NCBI GenBank assembly: GCA_003112755.1
Contig: BFBT01000001.1
Span: 2,790,001-2,854,000, forward strand
Direction of reading: 5' to 3'
DNA: 64,000 nt
Source of the DNA: Lawsonibacter asaccharolyticus
GTDB lineage: Bacteria; Bacillota; Clostridia; Oscillospirales; Oscillospiraceae
Made by a program: the position numbers and the translations under genes. Of this stretch, positions 41,071 through 49,149 are shown piece after piece (position 1 is the stretch's first letter; every line of letters starts with the position of its first letter). The notes under the pieces were generated by a model, which saw nothing but the letters and a program-made list of their open reading frames with translations, was not told where the DNA came from and did no database searches.

Positions 41071-41535
41071 ATGAGCGGAAAAGGATCAGAGGCCCGGCTG
41101 ACCCACGGCGGGGACCCGCGCTTCCGGGAGCTGGTCCGGGCGATGGACCGGGAGTATGGGGAGCGGTTTGGGGCAGCGGCCCTGAAGTGCCGGAGCTGCC
41201 ACGGCCTGGATGACATCCGGCAGGCCTGCCTGCTCCTGCGGGACGGGCAGGTGGTGGCCTGCGGTGCCTTCCGGGCGATGGAGGAGGGCACAGCGGAACT
41301 GAATTGGGTCTATGTCCGTCCAGAACACCGCCGCCGGGGGTGTGCCAGGCAGGTGGTGGAGGTGTTGGAGCTCCAGGCCCTGTTTCAGGGCTTTGGCCGC
41401 ATGGTGATGGAGATAGGCCGGGATATCCCGGAAGCGATATCCCTTTACAGAAAAATGGGATACCGGGAGATCGAGCCTTTCACCATCTTTGCGGACAACA
41501 AGGACACCCTGTGCATGGAAAAGGAGCTGCTGTGA
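41071..41535 (+). CDS. GNAT-family N-acetyltransferase
   Basis: A 154-residue acetyl-CoA-dependent acetyltransferase. The acetyl-CoA loop is VRPEHRRRGCARQVVEVLE; the preceding strand AELNWVYV and the later AISLYRKMGYREIEPF are typical of GNATs. The substrate is unknown; the C-terminal FTIFADNKDTLCMEKEL resembles small-molecule acetyltransferases. It follows the YczE-like gene by 15 bases. Confidence 0.88.
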   Translation: MSGKGSEARLTHGGDPRFRELVRAMDREYGERFGAAALKCRSCHGLDDIRQACLLLRDGQVVACGAFRAMEEGTAELNWVYVRPEHRRRGCARQVVEVLELQALFQGFGRMVMEIGRDIPEAISLYRKMGYREIEPFTIFADNKDTLCMEKELL

Positions 41536-41583
41536 GCGGCGGGTCCAGGGGCGGGCGCCCCTGGAGGGAAAGGGAGTGTTGGA

Positions 41584-42846
41584 ATGGCTTACCGGCCATT
41601 GGCAGATGAGATACGGCCCCAGACCCTGGATGAAGTGGTGGGGCAGAAACATATTTTAGGCAGGGAGGGCCTGCTCCGCCGGATCATCGAGGGGGGTGAC
41701 ATCCCCAACCTGATCTTTTATGGTCCCTCGGGTACCGGAAAGACCACGGTGGCCAACATCATCGCCCGGCGGACCAACCGGCCCCTGCACCGGCTGAACG
41801 CCACTACCGCGTCCATCAGTGACATCAAAGAGATCATCGCAGACATCGGGACCCTGATGGCCCCGGAAGGAGTTCTCCTTTACCTGGATGAGATCCAGTA
41901 TTTCAACAAGAAGCAGCAGCAGTCCCTGCTGGAGTTCATGGAGAACGGCAAGATCACCCTCATTGCCTCCACCACGGAGAACCCCTTTTTCTACGTGTTC
42001 GGGGCAGTGCTCTCCCGGTCCACCGTGTTCGAGTTCAAGCCCATCACCGCGGAGGACGCCCTGCCCGCCATCGACCGAGGGGTGTCCATCCTGGAGGGGC
42101 GCCTGGGGGGCGGATTGATGCTGGAGGAGGGGGTGCGGGAGCACATTGCTGCCTCCTGCGGCGGTGACATCCGAAAGGCCATGAACGCCCTGGAGCTGCT
42201 GGCCTCGGCGGCGAAAAGGGAGCAAGGAAAATTCCTTGTCACTTTGTCAGACGCCCAGACGGCGGCCCAGAAGTCCGCTATGCGGTATGATCGGGAGGGG
42301 GACAATCACTTTGATATTGCCTCCGCCCTGATGAAATCTATGCGAGGTTCAGACCCGGATGCGGCGGTCCATTATCTGGCCCGGCTGCTGGAGGCGGGGG
42401 ACCTGATCACGGCCATCCGCCGCATCCTCTGCTCTGCCAGTGAGGACATCGGCCTGGCCTATCCCCAGGCGGTGCCCATCGTAAAGGCCTGCGTGGACAG
42501 CGCCCTTCAGCTGGGGCTGCCTGAGGCAAGGCTGCCGCTGGCCCAGGCGGCCATCCTTCTGGCAACCGCTCCCAAGTCCAACACGGCCTGCATGGCCATT
42601 GACGCGGCTATGGCCGACGTGAAGGCAGGACTGGCGGGGGACATCCCACGGGAGCTCCAGAATGTCCATGCCGACTCGGCGGGGATGGAGCGGGAGCAGG
42701 GCTACCTCTACCCCCATAACTTCCCGGGCCACTGGGTGCGGCAGCAGTACCTGCCCAATGAGCTGAAAGACAGAAAATATTATCAGTACGGGGACAACAA
42801 GACAGAGCAGGCCGCCCGACGCTACTGGGAGGAGATCAAGAAATAG
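41584..42846 (+). CDS. rarA: Replication-associated recombination protein A (AAA+ ATPase)
   Basis: A 420-residue RarA/MgsA homologue acting at stalled replication forks. Walker A is GPSGTGKTT (47-55), Walker B LYLDEIQYF, sensor 1 ASTTENPFF, arginine finger region SRSTVFEF. The C-terminal tetramerisation domain has IRRILCSASEDIGLAYPQA and ends GYLYPHNFPGHWVRQQYLP, both characteristic. Length is normal. It ends in a strong bidirectional terminator. Confidence 0.95.
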   Translation: MAYRPLADEIRPQTLDEVVGQKHILGREGLLRRIIEGGDIPNLIFYGPSGTGKTTVANIIARRTNRPLHRLNATTASISDIKEIIADIGTLMAPEGVLLYLDEIQYFNKKQQQSLLEFMENGKITLIASTTENPFFYVFGAVLSRSTVFEFKPITAEDALPAIDRGVSILEGRLGGGLMLEEGVREHIAASCGGDIRKAMNALELLASAAKREQGKFLVTLSDAQTAAQKSAMRYDREGDNHFDIASALMKSMRGSDPDAAVHYLARLLEAGDLITAIRRILCSASEDIGLAYPQAVPIVKACVDSALQLGLPEARLPLAQAAILLATAPKSNTACMAIDAAMADVKAGLAGDIPRELQNVHADSAGMEREQGYLYPHNFPGHWVRQQYLPNELKDRKYYQYGDNKTEQAARRYWEEIKK

Positions 42847-42877
42847 GAGACCGCCCCCAGCGGGCGCTGTTGAGGCC

Positions 42878-42918
42878 AAAGGCCCCGCGGGCGGATAGCA
42901 TCCGCCCGCGGGGCCTTT
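42878..42918. terminator. Bidirectional terminator after rarA
   Basis: Nineteen-base perfect stem AAAGGCCCCGCGGGCGGAT/ATCCGCCCGCGGGGCCTTT with a three-base loop. Confidence 0.85.
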
Positions 42919-42952
42919 ACTGGAAAGGCAGGACCTTTGTCTGCCGGGAGAG

Positions 42953-43816
42953 TCAGCGGTCTGTCACCACCAGGGTCTGGATCTCGTTGGAGCCGGAGCC
43001 CCCGCTGAGGACATACAGGGTGTAGGTGGACCTGGGCGCCGCCTCCAGCTGGAGGGAGGCCAAGGCAGAGAAGGGGGGCGCCATCCCGATGAAGGCGGAG
43101 TCCATGGTTTCGATGTCCAGGTAGCTGGGCATGGGGAGAAGGTTGGTCTCCGCCAGATAGAACTGGTAGGTCCCGGGGCGGATCTGCTTGAAATAGGTGG
43201 TCTCCTTGAATTGCACGTCGGTATAGACCACCCGGCCGTCGGCCAGAAGGAGGTCCAGGGGCTGGCTGTTGTAGGCCAGGTTGCTCATCCGGAAGTTGGA
43301 CAGAGCGCCGGTGGGGGGGCAGCACACATCGGAGATGGGGACCAGGTCCAGGCCGCCGGCGGTCTGGACCACTGCTACGGTGACAGGGGCGTTGTCCTGG
43401 AAGGGCAGGGTCTTTTGCAGGTAGATGTAGCCGTCCTGGCCCGACACGGTGACGGACCGGTATCCGGAAGCCATCCGGCGGTAAGAGGAGACTGCGGTGA
43501 ACTCCAGAGAGCGAACCGCCAGCGTGCTGCCGATGAAGATGCGGAAGGGGGGATAGGAGCGGGCCGCGTTGAGAAAGCGGATGCTACTCCAACGGGGCCA
43601 GCCGGGGACCATGCCGATGCCGCCTCCTGGGGCCACGGGACCGCCCTCTCCCGGATTTGGGAGAGGGATCACCGGAGTACCCCCGATGTCGGGCGCCACA
43701 GGACCGCCCTCTCCGGGGTCAGGCAGGGGGATCACAGGGGTCTGGCCGCTGGAGGCACGGGACTGGGCGGCGTCAGGGGAGAAGGGTTCGGAAGAGAAGC
43801 AGTGGAAGGATTCCAT
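42953..43816 (-). CDS. DUF4397 domain protein with N-terminal Pro/Gly repeats
   Basis: A 287-residue protein. Residues 27-65 carry a repeat unit TPVIPLP(D/N)PGEGGPVAP twice, a flexible linker. From residue 78 a DUF4397 fold follows: IRFLNAARSYPPFRIFIGS, YRRMASGYRSVTVSG, then a second half with the same strand pattern (NFRMSNLAYNSQPLDLLLADG). DUF4397 proteins are surface or spore-coat-like beta proteins without known enzyme function. No signal peptide is seen at the N-terminus. It ends just before the rarA terminator, which serves both. Confidence 0.75.
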   Translation of the reverse strand: MESFHCFSSEPFSPDAAQSRASSGQTPVIPLPDPGEGGPVAPDIGGTPVIPLPNPGEGGPVAPGGGIGMVPGWPRWSSIRFLNAARSYPPFRIFIGSTLAVRSLEFTAVSSYRRMASGYRSVTVSGQDGYIYLQKTLPFQDNAPVTVAVVQTAGGLDLVPISDVCCPPTGALSNFRMSNLAYNSQPLDLLLADGRVVYTDVQFKETTYFKQIRPGTYQFYLAETNLLPMPSYLDIETMDSAFIGMAPPFSALASLQLEAAPRSTYTLYVLSGGSGSNEIQTLVVTDR

Positions 43817-44002
43817 ATGAAGAGCCGAACAAGCTCGGCTTTCCTCCTTTCGGTTTGGGCTGCCCTATCCTATTCCGGGGACGGGAGAGGGGTGACAGGC
43901 GTGACCGCACCCTTTTTCCGGGAAAGGGGAGGGGAAGCTGGCCGAAAGGAGCACAGGCCGGACCTGGAGGGAAAGGATACCAGGAGAGGCGCTGAAAAGC
44001 GG

Positions 44003-44036
44003 AAACCGGCGGCTGCCTATGGGCAGCCGCCGGTTT
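44003..44036. terminator. Terminator after the 44038 small gene
   Basis: Fifteen-base perfect stem AAACCGGCGGCTGCC/GGCAGCCGCCGGTTT, loop TATG, starting one base after the small-gene stop. Confidence 0.8.
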
Positions 44037-44037
44037 T

Positions 44038-44163
44038 TCACATCGCGGGGTCGGAGGACTGGCGCTGATCCCGGTCCCGGCACTGCGTGCCCTGGGCCTG
44101 GGCGCCCTTGCTGTTCTTCTTCTGCCGGGCCTGCTTTTGGTCCTGCTGGCTGTTCTTAGGCAT
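44038..44163 (-). CDS. Small Gln/Lys-rich protein, 41 aa
   Basis: A 41-residue hydrophilic peptide, MPKNSQQDQKQARQKKNS then GAQAQGTQ and ending QSSDPAM. The ATG has GAGGTGAG upstream, and a perfect terminator begins one base after the stop, so the unit has ribosome site, frame and terminator. The composition (Gln, Lys, Asn, no hydrophobic core) recalls small spore proteins or other disordered peptides of Clostridia, but I cannot assign it. Confidence 0.55.
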   Translation of the reverse strand: MPKNSQQDQKQARQKKNSKGAQAQGTQCRDRDQRQSSDPAM

Positions 44164-44239
44164 AAAATCTCACCTCAGCAGTAGTATTGCCTGGGAAAAG
44201 AGATCCATACCAGAAAAACAGACGAACTGCAAAAAAAAC

Positions 44240-46174
44240 TCAGAAGGACTTCCGGTACAGCTCGTAGCCGATCTCTTTCAGGTAGTCGGGGACGTTGCGG
44301 ACGGACATCCGGATGAACTCCTTGGTGGACTCATCCAGCTCCTGATAGGGCCGCATGTCTGGGTGGAGTTTCAGCTCGCTGTCCCGCTTGCCGTAGCGCC
44401 AGCCGTCAGCCCGCTTGTCTTTCATCCAGCGCTCGTGCTCCAGCTCAGAGAGCTGTTCCAACACTGGGCCGTAGAGATCCATGATGGTGTCCGCGGCCCC
44501 GGGAAGGACGGGGCGCAGGCCGATGCTCATGTTGAAAGACTCCAGCCGCTCCCCAAGATAGCGGATCTGGGAGCGGTGGCCCTCCTTGTAGAACTCGTCC
44601 AGGTCGCTCCAGTCCGCCATCTCCGGTTCCTGCCGCACCAGGGAGAGCTCCTTGGGGGTGGCACCCCGGGCCTGGGCGTCGGCCAGGTGCTTCTGGCGGT
44701 ACTTCTCGTGGGCAGTGAAGGCGTACTGTTCCACCGCCTCCCCCATCATCTGCTCAAAGGACAGCTTGCGCATAAAGTCCTGGACATCCACATGGATGTC
44801 CAGCTGGGCAGCCAGGGGAAGGCAGGAGGGGGTGTACCGGCTTGCGCCAGCCAGCCGGCTCATACCCAGGATAAATTCAATGGACCGGGCCCCATGGCGG
44901 TACTCCGACACCCTCAGCAGAGCGCACAGCAGGCCCCGGGAGATGTCCACCCGTCCAGTATCCGGGTGGCAGATACCCTTCACGTTTTTCAGGATCAGGC
45001 TGCGCAGCAGCATAGCACGGCGGATGATGTGCTTTTTGTCGGTAACGCAGGTGGGGTTGGGGCCCTTGATGTCCAGGATGCCTTTGAGGCGGCTGACGAA
45101 ATCGGGGCCCTTGATGGCCTGGAAGCGGTGCACGTCCTCCGGGGCCTGGGGAAGAAATTCCGAGAAGGAGGAGGCGGTGGCACCCGCAAAGACAAAGACC
45201 GCCCCCGGGATGGGCAGGGGGCTGCCGTCCAGGGTGTATTCCCCGTCCTGCATGGGGGCCAGGAAATACTTCAGCCAGCCCCGGGAGACCCCGCCCAGCT
45301 CGGAGTCAAACTCGTCGAAGAAGATCAGGGGGATCAGCCCGTCTTCATAGCGCAGAGCCTGATGGAGGGCGTGGAAGAGCTGGGGGACCGAGTCGTACTG
45401 GGACAGGTTCAGGGAGGTGATGCGGAACCTGCCCCGGCTCAGGGCGATCTGCTTGACGCCGAAGGACTTGCCGGAGCCAGGAGGTCCGAAGACGGCGATG
45501 GAGATTGGCTTGGGGGCGTCCTCCCCTGCGTCCCGGTGGTCATATGCATAGATGTACTCGTCCAGCAGGGTCTTGATGGCGTGGTAGTTCTCGATCTCCC
45601 CCAGGTCTACCGTAGACAGAACCCGGTAGCGGCAGACGGGGACATGGCGGAACAGGTGGTCCGTCCCCTCCAGCACGATGTTCTGGGCCACTGCCAGATA
45701 GCCCCCGGGCTGAGATTTGCAGAACTCGTCCAGGATGCAGAAGGGGTCGGAACCGGAGACCAGGGTCTTCAGGCTCCGGTCGGGCACCGCCACCCGGCAG
45801 ACCTCACCGTCCTGCCGGCGCTGAGCCAGGCTGCACAGGACCTGATAGAGGTCGGAGGAGTCATCCAGGGTCCGCTTCTCGCTGCGGTTGGGGGTGAAGA
45901 GCAGGGACCAGTGCCAGTCCTCCCGGATGAGGGCGCCCTCCTCGTTGAGGAGGATCACCATGTCCTTCCGGCTGCGCAGGGCCCGCAGGGCATCATTTAC
46001 CGCCAGCTGGAGGAGGAATTCATCCACGGTACGCTCGTAGGAGATCTCCCGGCTGATGGGGAAGTCCAGCTGGCGCAGGTGCTCCATGCGGAGCAGGGGC
46101 GTCTTGGAGGGGGAGAAGGCCTGGGCCAGCAGCAGGCCGGACTGATAGGGCTGATAGTAGGCTCTGGGTTTCAT
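44240..46174 (-). CDS. AAA-family ATPase with C-terminal RyR domain
   Basis: A 644-residue protein. An N-terminal 200 residues of unknown fold precede the AAA module: Walker A FGPPGSGKS (229-237), Walker B LIFFDEFD (283-290), then FVFAGATASSFSEF as sensor 1. The last 75 residues match an RyR (ryanodine-receptor repeat) domain: HERWMKDKRADGWRYGKRDSELKLHP then PYQELDESTKEF. Bacterial RyR domains are proposed to bind nucleotide-like ligands in conflict systems. The start at 46174 is set by AAAGGAG; the frame stays open much further upstream, through the gntR promoter. It stands alone. Confidence 0.82.
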   Translation of the reverse strand: MKPRAYYQPYQSGLLLAQAFSPSKTPLLRMEHLRQLDFPISREISYERTVDEFLLQLAVNDALRALRSRKDMVILLNEEGALIREDWHWSLLFTPNRSEKRTLDDSSDLYQVLCSLAQRRQDGEVCRVAVPDRSLKTLVSGSDPFCILDEFCKSQPGGYLAVAQNIVLEGTDHLFRHVPVCRYRVLSTVDLGEIENYHAIKTLLDEYIYAYDHRDAGEDAPKPISIAVFGPPGSGKSFGVKQIALSRGRFRITSLNLSQYDSVPQLFHALHQALRYEDGLIPLIFFDEFDSELGGVSRGWLKYFLAPMQDGEYTLDGSPLPIPGAVFVFAGATASSFSEFLPQAPEDVHRFQAIKGPDFVSRLKGILDIKGPNPTCVTDKKHIIRRAMLLRSLILKNVKGICHPDTGRVDISRGLLCALLRVSEYRHGARSIEFILGMSRLAGASRYTPSCLPLAAQLDIHVDVQDFMRKLSFEQMMGEAVEQYAFTAHEKYRQKHLADAQARGATPKELSLVRQEPEMADWSDLDEFYKEGHRSQIRYLGERLESFNMSIGLRPVLPGAADTIMDLYGPVLEQLSELEHERWMKDKRADGWRYGKRDSELKLHPDMRPYQELDESTKEFIRMSVRNVPDYLKEIGYELYRKSF

Positions 46175-46290
46175 GGCGGGCTCCTTTCTGAGCGGGCCGG
46201 ACTGGGACCCGGCGGCAGGTGTCTTTTCTCTATTGTAGACGCTTTTTCCGGCCTTGGCAAGAGCTGGGGATGGGAGATGAAAAGAGAAAA

Positions 46291-46322
46291 ATGTCATACA
46301 AAGAACAATAATTGTCATACAA
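46291..46322 (+). promoter_or_regulatory. Two operator copies for the FadR-type regulator
   Basis: ATGTCATACAA at 46291-46301 and TTGTCATACAA at 46312-46322, 21 bases apart (two turns). The second fits the FadR-subfamily consensus TNGTNNNACNA exactly. A third copy is at the TRAP promoter (47405-47415). Confidence 0.65.
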
Positions 46323-46335
46323 AAGAAAGAAATCC

Positions 46336-46364
46336 TTGACGTATAGGGCATCGGGTTGTAGAAT
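46336..46364 (+). promoter_or_regulatory. Promoter of the GntR-family regulator
   Basis: TTGACG and TAGAAT, 17-base spacer, 43 bases before the ATG at 46407, just downstream of the two operator copies. Confidence 0.6.
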
Positions 46365-46406
46365 AAACACAATGACATGCCCAAAAGACAGGCGGAGGTG
46401 AGGCAT

Positions 46407-47120
46407 ATGGAACCCATTTCCAGGGTCCCCATTGTCCAGCAGGTAGAGGAGAGGATCAGAGAGCTGATCCAGGAGGAGCAGTATCAGCCTGGGAAAAAGC
46501 TGCCGCCGGAGATGGAGCTGTGCCAGCGCCTGGGAGTGGGCCGTGGCACTGTGCGGGAGGCATTCCGGCTGCTCCAGGCCAAGGGTGTGGTGGAGATCAA
46601 GCCGGGACGGGGGGCCTTTGTGGCGGAGAACCCTGCAGAGCGGGATATCGGGGCCATCGACTGGCTGGTGGAGAACGAGCGGGAGCTGCGGGACTCCATC
46701 GAGATCCGCACAGCGCTGGAGCCTATGGCGGCCCGGCGGATGGCGGAGCGGTGCAACACCGAGGATATCCGCCGCCTGGAGAACATCCACCGCAGCTTCC
46801 TAAGCGCCATTCAGGAGGGGGACGCGGCTATGATCGGCCGCCTGGACGAGCAGTTCCACAGCGCCATTGTGGAGAGCAGCGGGAACGCACTGATGATCGA
46901 GATCAACAGCCATGTGTGCCAGGGAATGCAGACCTTCCGCAGCAAAACCTTCCAGGTGGAGCAGAACGTGAAGAACGCGGTCATGCCCCACAGCAATATT
47001 ATGAACGCCATCCTGGCCCGGGATGCCGCCCAGGCGGAGCGGGAGATGCGGGCCCATCTGGACAAGGTCCAGGAGGATCTGACCCAGAACATCCATGCCC
47101 CGGGACACGAGACAAAATAA
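46407..47120 (+). CDS. FadR-subfamily GntR transcriptional regulator
   Basis: A 237-residue regulator. The winged HTH is at 8-70 (PIVQQVEERIRELIQEEQYQPGKKLPPEMELCQRLGVGRGTVREAF). The all-helical FCD ligand domain follows, with putative metal-binding His in FHSAIVESSGN and HSNIMNAILARD. FCD regulators sense organic acids. The start at 46407 has GGAGGTGAGG upstream. It lies directly before the TRAP/SDR/aldolase operon and, given the shared operator, probably represses it until the sugar acid is present. Confidence 0.92.
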   Translation: MEPISRVPIVQQVEERIRELIQEEQYQPGKKLPPEMELCQRLGVGRGTVREAFRLLQAKGVVEIKPGRGAFVAENPAERDIGAIDWLVENERELRDSIEIRTALEPMAARRMAERCNTEDIRRLENIHRSFLSAIQEGDAAMIGRLDEQFHSAIVESSGNALMIEINSHVCQGMQTFRSKTFQVEQNVKNAVMPHSNIMNAILARDAAQAEREMRAHLDKVQEDLTQNIHAPGHETK

Positions 47121-47149
47121 TCGGAACTGCCCAGCCCGGCAGTTTGAGA

Positions 47150-47186
47150 CCCCCAGCCGTACTGGTGCGGCTGGGGGATTTCTTCT
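47150..47186 (+). terminator. Terminator of the gntR-type gene
   Basis: Ten-base stem CCCCCAGCCG/CGGCTGGGGG, 8-base loop, then ATTTCTTCT. Confidence 0.75.
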
Positions 47187-47368
47187 GTGTCCCGGCAGAG
47201 AAGAGGACACGGTCCGGCTCAGGCAGCGGTGTTTTGGACGTGCCAGGAAGACGGGCAGGGTCCAGGGGAAAACCGGCTTTGTACAATATGTTGAGAAATT
47301 TGAGAAAAAGAGAGAGCAGAGCGGAAATTAGCACAAAAATGAGAGAGGAATTTTGTCGGCTTTTTCCA

Positions 47369-47397
47369 TTGACATCTTAATACAGTCTTAATATACT
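47369..47397 (+). promoter_or_regulatory. Promoter of the TRAP operon
   Basis: TTGACA and TATACT with a 17-base spacer. The operator ATGTCATACAA starts eight bases downstream, where bound repressor would block initiation. Confidence 0.7.
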
Positions 47398-47404
47398 ATA
47401 GTCA

Positions 47405-47415
47405 GATGTCATACA
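47405..47415 (+). promoter_or_regulatory. FadR-type operator at the TRAP promoter
   Basis: ATGTCATACAA, identical to the copy at 46291-46301. It lies inside a larger dyad GTCAGA...TCTGAC (47401-47429). Confidence 0.65.
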
Positions 47416-47484
47416 ATCGTCCGTCTGACGAAAGGGAGGACGGTGGTATGTAGCTTCGGACACAACGATAAGGAGGATCCTGTA

Positions 47485-48555
47485 ATGAAAAAACTTGCTT
47501 CCCTTGTACTGGCCGGCGCCATGGCCTTTTCCCTGGCTGCCTGCGGAAACAACAGCACTCCTGCCGGCGGCAGCTCCGCCAATGCCGGCACCAGCACTCC
47601 AGCCGCCAGCACTCCCGCCTCCGGCGGCATCGAGCCCATTGAGCTGACCATCTATTCCCCCGGCAACGAGAACTCCGTCCCCACTAAGACAATCATTGAG
47701 TACGCCCGTCTGGTGAACGAGGCCTCTGACGGCGCCATCACCCTGGATGTCCACCACTCCAACGAGCTGGGCAGCGACGCCGAATCTATCGAGTCCACCC
47801 GCATGGGCACCATCGACCTGATCTTTGCCGGCACCTCCGGTTTTACCTCCTTCTATGAGAAAGCCAAGGTGCTGGACCTGCCCTTCCTGTTTGACAGCGC
47901 GGAGCAGGCCTATGAGGTGACCAACAGCGAGATCGGTGAGCAGATCTTCTCCGGCCTCGAGGAGTTCGGCCTGGTCTTCCTGTCCGAGGGCGATAACGGC
48001 ATGCGCCACATCTCCACCACCAACCGGCCCGTCCACACCGCCGCCGACGTGCAGGGCCTGAAGATCCGCGTGCCTGAGAGCCAGCTGTACCTGGACGTGT
48101 GGCAGGCTCTGGGCGCCACCCCCGTGGCCCTGGCTCTGCCTGAGCTGGCCCTGGCCCTGTCCAATGGCACCGCCGAGGCCCAGGATAATGCCACCTATCA
48201 CCTGGTCGCCAACGCCACTTATGACGACATCAAATACTTCTCCAACATCAACTACATGTGGATGGGCTGCACCATGGCCGCCAACGCCAACACCTGGAAC
48301 GGCCTGGACCCCGCCGTACAGGAGATCCTGAAGGAACAGGCCAAGGCAGCTGCCAAGTACAGCTTTGACACCATCGCCGCCGACAACGAGACCGCCACCA
48401 AGACTCTGCAGGACGCCGGCGTGGAGTTCGACTTCGAGCCTGATGTCCAGTCCTTCAAGGACGCGCTGGGCGGCGACGCCTACTATGATCAGTATAAGGA
48501 TGAGAGCTGGTACGACCAGGAGCTGCTGGACGCCATCCTGGCGGAGGTGCGCTGA
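47485..48555 (+). CDS. TRAP transporter substrate-binding lipoprotein, DctP family
   Basis: A 356-residue DctP-type solute receptor. Signal peptide with lipobox LAAC (Cys20), then a Gly/Ser/Thr/Ala linker, then the TRAP fold: ELTIYSPGNENSVPTK, FDSAEQAYEVTNSEIGEQI, and LKIRVPESQLYLDVWQALGATPVALALPEL with the carboxylate-binding Arg (KIRV). TRAP receptors bind organic acids such as C4-dicarboxylates or sugar acids and pass them to the membrane subunits by sodium symport. SD AAGGAGG. First gene of a catabolic operon; ligand inferred to be an acid handled by the SDR and aldolase. Confidence 0.93.
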   Translation: MKKLASLVLAGAMAFSLAACGNNSTPAGGSSANAGTSTPAASTPASGGIEPIELTIYSPGNENSVPTKTIIEYARLVNEASDGAITLDVHHSNELGSDAESIESTRMGTIDLIFAGTSGFTSFYEKAKVLDLPFLFDSAEQAYEVTNSEIGEQIFSGLEEFGLVFLSEGDNGMRHISTTNRPVHTAADVQGLKIRVPESQLYLDVWQALGATPVALALPELALALSNGTAEAQDNATYHLVANATYDDIKYFSNINYMWMGCTMAANANTWNGLDPAVQEILKEQAKAAAKYSFDTIAADNETATKTLQDAGVEFDFEPDVQSFKDALGGDAYYDQYKDESWYDQELLDAILAEVR

Positions 48556-48575
48556 TCCAAACAAAATCTGCGCTG

Positions 48576-48607
48576 ACAGCTGCATAGGCCCCTGCCTATG
48601 CAGCTGT
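48576..48607 (+). terminator. Hairpin between dctP and dctQ
   Basis: Fourteen-base perfect stem ACAGCTGCATAGGC/GCCTATGCAGCTGT then CCTTTGT. The weak T-tract suggests partial termination or mRNA stabilisation, giving more receptor than permease. Confidence 0.6.
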
Positions 48608-48630
48608 CCTTTGTAGAGGGGAGAAATCGT

Positions 48631-49134
48631 ATGAAATTGTGTAACAAGATATCCAAAGGGGTGGCCAAGGGCGCGGAAGTGATCTGCATGCTCACCATTG
48701 CGGCCCTGGTGCTGGTCATCGTGGTGGAGCTGCTCCGCCGTAACTTCCTGGGCCAGTCCTTTGGCGGGAACGTGCAGCTGTGCGGCATCCTCTTCCTGTG
48801 GATGGCCTTTATCGGTCTGATCCCCCTGTACCGGGACAGCGGCCTGATGCGCCTGGACTTCCTTGTCGCCCGCACCAAGGGCCCGGTGTACGAGGTGCTG
48901 TACTTCGCCAACAAGCTGTTCAGCCTGTTGCTGGGCGTGGTGATGGTCGTCGCCTTCGCCGCCCAGTATCCCTATGTCAGCACCCGCACCTATTCCACCT
49001 TCACTATCCCGGTGCCCTATACGGTGCAGTATTTCCCCATGTGCCTGGCTGGAGCCTATATGGCGCTGGAGTCTCTGCGGCAGATGGCGGAGCACGTGGC
49101 AGAAAAGGCCCGGGGCAGCCGGGCGCAGGTATAA
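48631..49134 (+). CDS. TRAP transporter small permease, DctQ family
   Basis: A 167-residue membrane protein with four helices (EVICMLTIAALVLVIVVELL, LFLWMAFIGLIPLY, FSLLLGVVMVVAFAAQ, YFPMCLAGAYMALESL). The conserved block RDSGLMRLDFLVARTKGP corresponds to the DctQ signature. It supports the large permease. The start at 48631 has GAGGGGAG upstream. Confidence 0.9.
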   Translation: MKLCNKISKGVAKGAEVICMLTIAALVLVIVVELLRRNFLGQSFGGNVQLCGILFLWMAFIGLIPLYRDSGLMRLDFLVARTKGPVYEVLYFANKLFSLLLGVVMVVAFAAQYPYVSTRTYSTFTIPVPYTVQYFPMCLAGAYMALESLRQMAEHVAEKARGSRAQV

Positions 49135-49149
49135 GGGAGGGACACGGAT

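Noticed and set aside
44087..46339. Plus-strand frame of 750 codons opposite the AAA-RyR gene
   Set aside because: Antisense shadow: the minus strand carries Walker A/B and RyR motifs, this frame carries none.
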